Shown here in pieces: positions 56,209-64,000 of a stretch of DNA of 64,000 nt. The notes beneath the pieces were generated by a model that was given only the letters and a program-made list of their open reading frames with translations, was not told the DNA's origin and made no database searches. Source of the stretch: Meconema thalassinum (taxonomy: Eukaryota; Arthropoda; Insecta; Orthoptera; Tettigoniidae); the NCBI GenBank assembly GCA_946902985.2, contig OX336389.2, positions 338,680,444 to 338,744,443 on the forward strand, in the 5' to 3' direction. The stretch's first letter is position 1; the number at the start of each line of letters is the position of its first letter. The position numbers and the translations under genes are program-made.

Positions 56209-58275
56209 ATGGAAGAAATGATGAGAATGATGAGGAGTTTGGAGGAGAGTTCAAAACAGGCTGGACTTCGTGTAGCAGCCATTATGAAAGAAAATACTGA
56301 GGCTTTAGAAAAGAAACTTAAAGAAAATTCTGATTCTTTAGAGAATAAATTAAAAGATAACTTGAAAGAAAGTTTAGATGAAAAACTTAAAGAAAATTCT
56401 GATTCTTTAGAAAATAAATTAAAAGATAACTTGAAAGAAAGTTTAGAGGATAAACTCAAAGAAAATTCCGATTTGTTAGAAAGCAGGTTAAAAGATAACT
56501 TAAAAGAAAATTTAAATAGTAAATTTAATTCAATGGAAAGTAAATTTAAAGAGAATTCTGAAATTTTGAAAATGACACTTGAAAGTAAAATGAATAAATT
56601 ATGCGACAAAGCACATGAGCTCGAAACTTCATTAGCTACTAACGCAAGTTTAATGGACGATAAATTTCGCGATGCCGATCTTCGATCCCAAAGCTTAGCT
56701 GATAGGATAGAACATGGTCTTAGGAAAGTTGGTGAAGACCTGGTCAACCTGGAAGTCAGAGTGAAGAAGGAGAGTAACGAGATGGGAATTCTAGTTGTTC
56801 AACGTTTAACGGAACAATTCAAGGAACTTGTCATGGGAGAAATAAGAGAAGGAGTGATTCATGAATTGCAAACTGAGATTAAAACCACAGTTGTCAATGA
56901 AATTAAAGACACACTCAAGCTGGAGAATCAAGAGGGAATCAAGGAGATCAGGGAATCTTTGTCATCCCACATTGAAGTAATTGCCAAGGATATTCAAGCA
57001 ACTCAGAAGGACATATCAGATATGACAGGGTCATTGAAAAGTCATGAGGCTGTTATGAACCAGATATCCATTGATGTTAAAGAAAATAGTAAAGAGACTG
57101 AAGCAATCAAGAAGATGGCAGAAGAAAACCAGAAGGAACTTGAGGCTATGAAAACTCAAATAAAGGATGAGAAACAGTCTGATCATCTTTTGAAAATGCC
57201 GAATGTAAGGGGAAAGGAACAGATACAGATAAATCTAGGAGGAGCTAGAGAGACTGAAAGACAGGATGAGGTCAGGACAGTATTTCAATCCAACCCCATA
57301 ACTGTATTTAAGAATATAGAAGACAAGCCTTCTAAATTTTCAGGGCGAGATTCTGTAACACCCGTGGAATTTCTGAGAGAAGCAGGTGATTACCTGAAAG
57401 ATTCTAAGATCCCTAAAGAAAGACAGATCAGGGTAATAGGGAAGTTCTTGGAAGGTCCCGCACTTTTGTGGTTTAGAGCATTTAGATCCACTCTAAATAC
57501 TTTTGAGGAGTTTTCTCGTGGGCTATTGAAGAAGTTTTGGTCCCCTGAAACCCAACAGCAAGTTAGAGCAGAGTTGTATTCGAAGAGATTCTCGACGTCA
57601 CAACCTACTCGATACTCTACATACTTTTCTGGACAGCTGTCTAAACTCCAACATTTAGATCCGCCAATGCCAGATAACGAGTTGATTACTGCTTTGATAC
57701 GTCAATTTCCAGCAGACGTCCAGAGGACTTTGATCGCTGCTGATATCTACAATATGGAACAGTTTGATGAAGTATTGCAGAAGCTGGATCATACAAACGC
57801 TCAATTCTTCCATCAGAAGGGAGTAAAGAGTAATAACGCTGTGTATGCTGTTATGGCTGACAGTTATTCTCAGACACCTCGAGAGATTCGAGAGGAGCGA
57901 GAAGAGAAATCGCCGAGGGAAGATTCCAATACGAGAGGATGGAACCAATACCGTAACAGATACAGTTACAAACCATATGCAAGACCGGATGGTGGTAATC
58001 GATACAACACTCGATGGAGAAGACCACGAGATACTCAAGGAAGGTACCAGGAAAGAAGATCCTATGGTAATAACTATAATAACAGAGGGAATGTAGATAC
58101 TCGTCAGTCCAATGAAGAGTTTAACAAGGACACGAGGAAAAACTTGGAAGCGAGACACCAAGATACCTTACAATTTGTGGAGCAGAGGCCCAATGATCCA
58201 GGTCCATCGGGAACACAACAATCCCGGGGGAATGGTAAAATTAAGGATTTTGATTATTGTGGAAGTAAACAATAA
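56209..58275 (+). CDS. Intact 688-codon Gag-like protein of the inner element
   Basis: The ORF is uninterrupted from ATG at 56209. Residues 1-150 are a charged coiled coil containing three 23-residue repeats (unit KLKENSDSLENKLKDNLKES; 69-nt period from 56314). Residues about 150-340 continue as heptad-rich helix. A retrotransposon gag domain follows at about 370-540 (FSGRDSVTPVEFLREA, FLEGPALLWFRAFR, LLKKFWSPETQQQ, LITALIRQFPADVQ). The C-terminus is Arg/Asn/Gly/Tyr-rich without a CCHC knuckle. The ORF ends in YCGSKQ, where it runs into the pol-deletion scar. It presumably forms particles; polymerase functions would have to come from another element. Confidence 0.9.
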   Translation: MEEMMRMMRSLEESSKQAGLRVAAIMKENTEALEKKLKENSDSLENKLKDNLKESLDEKLKENSDSLENKLKDNLKESLEDKLKENSDLLESRLKDNLKENLNSKFNSMESKFKENSEILKMTLESKMNKLCDKAHELETSLATNASLMDDKFRDADLRSQSLADRIEHGLRKVGEDLVNLEVRVKKESNEMGILVVQRLTEQFKELVMGEIREGVIHELQTEIKTTVVNEIKDTLKLENQEGIKEIRESLSSHIEVIAKDIQATQKDISDMTGSLKSHEAVMNQISIDVKENSKETEAIKKMAEENQKELEAMKTQIKDEKQSDHLLKMPNVRGKEQIQINLGGARETERQDEVRTVFQSNPITVFKNIEDKPSKFSGRDSVTPVEFLREAGDYLKDSKIPKERQIRVIGKFLEGPALLWFRAFRSTLNTFEEFSRGLLKKFWSPETQQQVRAELYSKRFSTSQPTRYSTYFSGQLSKLQHLDPPMPDNELITALIRQFPADVQRTLIAADIYNMEQFDEVLQKLDHTNAQFFHQKGVKSNNAVYAVMADSYSQTPREIREEREEKSPREDSNTRGWNQYRNRYSYKPYARPDGGNRYNTRWRRPRDTQGRYQERRSYGNNYNNRGNVDTRQSNEEFNKDTRKNLEARHQDTLQFVEQRPNDPGPSGTQQSRGNGKIKDFDYCGSKQ

Positions 58276-58369
58276 TGGAAGCTATGAAGTAGCTAATACA
58301 CGAACTGGTAACATCGTGGGAACTTATAATGCTTCGAATTTGAAGATCTATTATTCAAGAACCAGATAA
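58274..58369 (+). pseudogene. Integrase C-terminal tail left after pol deletion
   Basis: In the +1 frame relative to Gag the sequence reads NGSYEVANTRTGNIVGTYNA followed by SNLKIYYSRTR and stop. It resembles the end of element B's integrase (GKRLYGTYNVRSLRKY at 63085-63130) and other gypsy pol C-termini. It marks the right edge of an internal deletion that removed protease to integrase. Confidence 0.7.
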
Positions 58370-58420
58370 TTTAATGTGTAGATAGGAAAAATAAAAAATT
58401 TTCAATTTTTATTTTTTGCT

Positions 58421-58434
58421 AGGTGTGGGGTGGA
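58421..58434 (+). promoter_or_regulatory. Candidate polypurine tract
   Basis: The G-rich AGGTGTGGGGTGGA directly precedes the 3' LTR, the position where plus-strand DNA synthesis is primed. Its two T residues make it an imperfect tract. Confidence 0.6.
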
Positions 58435-61400
58435 TGTGCCCAACTCTAGGAATGGGTATTCCAAGTTTCAGACACCTAGATATCAAGGGAAAGGCTGTAG
58501 CAGCGTTTGAAAGTTCGGATATTTGAATATCGCGCTACATTGCTTCTCGAAGCCATTCGAAGGAAATTACCGATAGTTGGATGGTAAATGACGTAGCGAG
58601 TAACAGCAGAGGTGGAGACTATTTATTGATTAAATAGTTAACTATGGAGCAGAGACTTGAGACTGGGATCAGAATACTGGCACGGCCAAATGAAAGAGAA
58701 TGCAATTAATATCAAGTAAATCGGACCAGGGATTCAAGAGATATGAGGATTTCTAGATATCAGGCGATGACGCGTGACCCTGACCGTTTTTGTATAAAAG
58801 CAAGCTGGAGCAGGCTTAGTTAGCTCACTTCATCACAAGCACTTGGCGAACAAGTTGCGTCTACGCTGAGCCAAGGCACATGGTTGCCACGTCTACGAAG
58901 AAGTACTTTTCAAATCGTGATAGTCACGAGAAGTGCTGCGCAAACGAGTTGGAACTTAGTAAGTTTCTGGTGAGGAGAATCACTGAGGTGATTGTATTTC
59001 TACAGACATTGGTGGAAATATTTATATTTCCAAAAAGGACATATGCTAGACTTGGTCTAGAAAATAGTATTTGTCACAGTCCAATAGTAAATTAATACTT
59101 GGATGTTTAGATCCATTTTGAAGTCAGTTTTCATATTTTGTAACTATTTAACCACTTCGATTGGTCAGTACAGTGAAGAATAGTCTATAACGGTGGCGTT
59201 CATTAGTCTACGCAAGGGAAACTGCAAGTTGTCTAGCGCATGGCAGATGGTGATATACAAACCATGCCCAGGGAACGATCTTCAGAACAGCCGTTAACTG
59301 CTTAGACTGTCAACGTTTTTCTTGTACTGATGAGATTACAGTGAGTTAAGTTACAACTGACACATTTAAGAAGAGATCGCTTAGACCTGACCCTTTTCAA
59401 ACAAACTGTTATGGCTTTGTTAGAAGCCCATATTAAAATGGAACCACAGTCATTTAAAACGTCGAAAGATACTACCACTATGTCTGACTAGACGATTTGT
59501 GGGTCTACAATGGCGGCCGATACAAGGATTATACGTGCTTGTCCGATAGGGCATGTCTCCGGATAAATCTGGTATAGACCAGGTTTACGACACTTCAAGA
59601 ACATCAAGAAATGTAAGCCACATTTGAATTATATTATGCTTAGCTAATTGGAACAAACTATTTTTTCTGCAGATGACCAACACATTTTTTTCGTCATATT
59701 TAAAGCTTGTAATGATTTACGCAAGACTTGTTAGATTTATTCTGAGCATTTTCAGCACTCAGAACAGTTTAGGATCGATGACCGAGCATTTTGAGCATTT
59801 ATTTGAATTTTTCATATTTTTGGGAAATCACGGTAATCAGCCGATGTAACTGTAAAAGTTAAATTTATTTTTGTTGAGGAATGGATATTTTTTCCATATT
59901 CGAAGGTTCGAACATGTGGATTCTCACATAATGAGATGATAATTCAACATATTTGAAATAATAATAAAAATAATAATCCACTAATAATAATAATAATAAT
60001 TTTCATAATTTTTCTAAATAATTCTTGGATATTATATTTTATAATAATCATATGTATTGAGAAAGAGCCTATGAAGTAGTTGAAACATTTCTAGTTTGGA
60101 ACAGGAGATTTTACGAAGGAGAGTGGTTAGCGCAAGCCCGCATTCAACCTACATTTCAGTTCTGGTTGAACAGTTGATATTTGCTATGAGCAAAGTATAT
60201 GTTTCATATAACACGGAGAGGCATGAAACGGGAAGCAATTGATATTTGTATCAAATAGGATTTTTGTATTTATATAAAATCATGACGTAAATACACTTCG
60301 AAAGTGAAATGAAGCTTTCCATAAGTATGGTAAATTCACGGGTTGAACTGAATGGTAAAATAAAATAAACTTGTAAGTTTATTAATCTTCCAGTGTTGAT
60401 AACAAGCAGAGGCTTGATTTATTGTATAAATTGTGGGAAGATAATTTATGTGTGTGGAATAGTTGAAATGCCATTCCCAGGTGCGCATGTTAAGTCGCAG
60501 GAATGAAGGTTTTTTCGAGCATCAATCAAATAGCAGGTTCGATGGCTCAGGTTTATAGTTGGAGTATTGGAGCCACACATTTCGTCGTATGAATAACCCG
60601 AAGGTTATTTCTTTGAAACCATCAGTTCTTATTTCAACCTTGTTTACGAATTCCATTTAGACTTTGATTTTGCTAGAACCCGGATTTGTCATGATAGTAG
60701 TTTATTCTTCTTCAGAGGAAGACCTTTGCCGTTGTTGTTGTTATTGTAATATTGTGTTCTTACACAAATAGTAGAATGGGCCACTGCCAATTTAAAATAA
60801 TTCTTTAACCACGAATAATTTGAAGGATATTTTCAAATCCTAGTGCCATGAACTAAATGAATTTATTATAAGACTACAATTCTAATTTCCGCATTCTGTC
60901 GAAGAATTGCAAGTTGTGAAAGTTGCTTAAAATGGCCATAAATATAAATATTTTTTTCATAATAATTCCAAGTGGAAAATCTAATAGTTGAATGGTTCAA
61001 CCATTTATTGATCAAGTTGATGATTCAGAAATCATATGTTTTGTTTGGAACTTGAAGTTCATAATCGAGTCACTTCTCGAATGTTTAATGTCAGAAGAAC
61101 AATTAATTGTTGTTGTGCTTCGCACAGTTCTTCGATGCTATGCTCAATGGTCAAATACTTTTCAGATGTTGTTAATATGTGTTAATAATTTGTGTTACTA
61201 CGATGATAATAATAGTTTCAACGATATATTTTGGAAAACTGGAAAACAAATGAAAGTCTAAGAAATTCTATAAACATTTATTCTACGAGTGTTAATATCA
61301 TGTAAATAGTCAAACAGTGATCTACGTTATTTCCAGTATGGACAATTCATTTTGCACTGGAGTTAAAATGTTAATAATTTTGGAACACAGTCCACAGGAC

Positions 61401-61766
61401 TAACAATAGGACTTGTGTTTTCAAAAGATTGTCAAATGTGTTTGGAAGATTTCTGTATATTGTGTGTAAATAAGAGTGTGGATCGCCACACGTGGATGCT
61501 GCTGCTTTGAGCATTATTCTTGCAGTCAGATTTTAACTTTAAATAAACTGAGATAATTTTACCAGATGTGTTTCACCCAATTAAATCTCCTTCTATCCTT
61601 ATTGTTGCATTGAGCCAAAAATCAGCAAAGCATTTTTATAAATTTGATGTCGTTTTTGCGATTTGCTTTAACCCATCTGGCGCTCCGGGATATTTTGATT
61701 CTCGTGCTGACTGATTATTGGTAAAATGCATATGTGGTCGTGCGGACTCCGGTCTAAACGGGCACA
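58435..61766 (+). mobile_element. Inner element 3' LTR, 3332 bp
   Basis: Same length and termini as 52371-55702 (constant offset 6064) and nearly identical. The TATA box is at 58793-58800, and an AATAAA lies near 61541 (55477 in the 5' LTR). It is followed by ATAC (61767-61770). Confidence 0.93.
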
Positions 61767-63134
61767 ATACGTCACATTAAAGGTAAAGACAACATTTTGG
61801 CAGACATGTTATCTAGAGCCGTCAATTTAAATCAGAGTGAGTCAGTGGTTAAGGTGGACCAAGGGGTGTTGATATGCGCATGCCTGGATCCTACCAATAA
61901 AGAATCTTTAAAGGTGTTAAAAAATCTGTTGGTTAGTCATAGAGAAGATAAGGTATTAAAAGAACCTTTGTCATTGTTAGAAGGAAGTGATTTAGAGTGT
62001 GTGGAATCTGGGAGATTCATATACAAAATGTTGGACGGATTTCTAGCACGGAAATGTGGGGAAGAAAAATGGGCTATTTGTGTGCCTAAATCTTTAACGG
62101 AGGAACTTACTTGGTTTATCCATAAGGAATTAGGGCATATCCATAAGGAATTAGGGCATTTTGGAGCTAATAAAGTGCTATATGAACTCCAGCAAAACTT
62201 CATTTGGTGTAGAATGGGGAGAGAAATTAGGACTATTCTTGCAAAGTGTGAACTCTGTCAGAAATCTAAATTTCCAAATAGATATTTAACGGGCGAAATG
62301 CAGGCCGTTCTCACAAGTAAACCCGGAGAGTTACTATGTGCGGACCTATTTGGGCCTGTAGTGAAAGGTAAATTTGGCTATGAATACATTTTTGTAATAG
62401 TTGACTCATTTAGTAAATATGTCAAACTATATGCTTTAAGGAAGGCCACCGGGAAAGCTTGTAGCAAATTGATCATAGAGAAATATATACCTGAGTTCGG
62501 TCGTCCACTCAAAATATTAACTGATAGCGGCCCGCAATTCACATCATAACACTGGAAAACCAAGATGCGTGAAGCCGGGATATCTCTTGTCCATTCATCT
62601 GTTCGCTATCCACAAGGGAATCTTTGTAAACGAAATATGAAGGAACTTGGTCGCTTGTTACGAGCTCTCGTGTATGACAAACACTCTTCTTGGGTATCGC
62701 AACTTAGCAGAGTTGAAACTTGGTTGAATGCTGTCCAACACGAAAGCACGAAAATGACGCCGCATGAAGTGCATTTTGGCAGTAAGCCACAAAATGAGTT
62801 AGCAAGAATATTGGGATTAACAGTGGGAAAAGAACCAGGGTTGGATATCATTATCCAGTTGGCAAAAAAGAATTTAGGTAAAGCAGCTGAACGCAGAATT
62901 CGCCAACAAAAAGGTAAAAAGCTGGATCTATTTGAGGTCTGTGACAAAGTCTTGTTGCGAGTTCCAAGACAATCCAGTATTCTTCAGAAAGTTATAATGA
63001 AGTTTTTCCTTATTTTTGAAGGCCCCTACACTGTGCAGAAGAGGATAGGTAATTCCGCATATGTCTTAGAAGACGCTGGAAAACGATTATACGGCACTTA
63101 CAATGTGAGATCCTTAAGGAAATATGTATCATGA
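61767..63134 (+). pseudogene. Element B RNase H end and integrase, broken
   Basis: The frame resumes with HIKGKDNILADMLSR, the linker before integrase. The integrase zinc-binding part has HKELGHFGANK and CELCQKSK (H-H-C-C). The core has CADLFGPV (first Asp) and ILTDSGPQFTS (second Asp), then an in-frame TAA at 62547-62549. Beyond it, YPQGNLCKRNMKELGRLL replaces the usual N-P-x-E-R stretch, so the catalytic Glu is Lys. A tandem duplication of IHKELGH lies at about 62120-62160. The end carries a GPYTVQKRIGNSAYVLED block, the GPY/F module. The element has no integration activity of its own. Confidence 0.9.
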
Positions 63135-63960
63135 GTAATAAGAAGTGAAGCTGATGGTAAGTAAGGAAAGTCGCTTAATAATAAGTGAATGATTGTGGTC
63201 TGAACGAGCAGGTAATGGCGAGGGTTTGCATCAACCTATGATATTGTGTGTCTTGGAGAGCACAGAGGAAATATAAAGAATAATTTGTCGGCTATAAGCT
63301 GGTGTATTTGAGTAGGATATCAATATACATATGTGGGGTAAATTAGCGCACTACATTTGCACTGAAAGATGTTGCCTTAGGTAATATAAGCTAATAAAGT
63401 TTCATTTTTTTCTATAATATGCCTGTGTTACTAGATACATATAATTCCTGAGACACTGGAGTAGATCTGGTTATTCGCATCACATACCAAGTGTTGTGAA
63501 GTGATAAAGTGAATTAATCAGTTGGCAGTCCCACCAACTAGCCATAGTGTATTCAGTTCGACACCAGGCTGAAAATTGAATTCTACGTCCTCAAGATATA
63601 AAGCAAAGGTGTATGCCACCCAAATATACATAAGTGCAACGATGACTTATGTCCAAAACAAGAATATAAAAGTGAAGGGTATTTTGATGTACATTGTTTA
63701 CAGGTCGCTTTAATTATGTAAAGAAGAAAGAAAAAGACATTATGAACAGTGAAAGACTGAAATGATGAGATTTTTAAAATATATATATATATTAAACTTG
63801 AAAGGTATATTTTTTGTATGTTGGTAATTGCTTTGAAGAGTATAATATTGTCGATGTTGGTAATTTCCTTGTAGGGTATAATATTTTATATTTGTACAAG
63901 TGTTGAAGAGAAGTATGGTGATATGATTGTTGACATATACCATAATTCTCTGGGGCGAAT
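63135..63960 (+). other. Element B 3' untranslated region
   Basis: 826 bp with no domain-bearing ORF and no envelope gene. Just before the LTR lies 'ctctggggcgaat', a weak candidate polypurine tract. Confidence 0.6.
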
Positions 63961-64000
63961 TGTGGTGGTCCCAATTTGTGACCAGAATGATATAATGTTA
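63961..64000 (+). mobile_element. Element B 3' LTR, first 40 bp
   Basis: Matches 46783-46822 with one difference region near the end (ataatgtta versus ataatttta). The rest lies outside the window. Confidence 0.85.

Noticed and set aside
63135..63960. Envelope gene of an endogenous-retrovirus type gypsy
   Set aside because: No ORF of suitable length, signal peptide or membrane segment lies between integrase and the 3' LTR.

Overview
The window looks like repeat-rich, non-coding DNA from an arthropod nuclear genome, most likely an insect with a large genome. I see no bacterial gene organisation and no convincing single-copy host gene. Almost everything that can be named is a transposable element: tRNA-derived SINEs of at least four families, Tc1/mariner, hAT, MULE, PIF/Harbinger and piggyBac-type DNA transposons, a Jockey-like LINE, a Penelope-like element (PLE) and Ty3/gypsy-type LTR retrotransposons. 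The species cannot be fixed from the sequence.

Layout. 1-3.7 kb is a large inverted repeat whose left arm carries a 248-bp MITE that the right arm lacks. 4-10.8 kb holds SINEs, an 85-90 bp tandem repeat, a dead Tc1-like element (7104-8496), a decayed MULE (8811-10223) and a SINE with a perfect 15-bp target duplication. 11-22 kb is mostly non-coding, with several terminal-inverted-repeat elements, SINEs of two families and a coding-like three-copy repeat of unknown nature. 22.5-24.3 kb is a hAT transposase split by a defective PIF/Harbinger element. 25.2-26.5 kb is a Tc1/mariner-superfamily pseudogene with an unusually long D-to-E spacing. 27.6-36.3 kb contains hAT, piggyBac-type, Tc1-like and mariner-like remnants and more SINEs.

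37.5-43 kb is a nested stack. A broken mariner is split by an insertion that contains a 5'-truncated Jockey-like LINE, and the LINE is split by a PLE (38840-42314) with a 13-bp target duplication, inverted terminal repeats, reverse transcriptase and GIY-YIG sequence on the minus strand, and a hammerhead-ribozyme-like motif in each terminal repeat. A 200-N assembly gap inside the PLE is flanked by an identical 660-bp duplication that is probably an assembly artefact.

43-64 kb is three-layer nesting of LTR retrotransposons. A diverged LTR of family A (43079-46782) is interrupted by a gypsy element B (5' LTR 46783-48277, broken gag, protease, reverse transcriptase/RNase H, broken integrase, 3' LTR starting at 63961). 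B is itself interrupted in pol by a young family-A element (52371-61766) with two nearly identical 3332-bp LTRs and a 4-bp duplication. That inner element carries an intact Gag ORF but no protease, reverse transcriptase, RNase H or integrase domain, only a short integrase-like tail. It is a gag-only, presumably non-autonomous retrotransposon and, with the PLE ribozymes, the most interesting object in the window.
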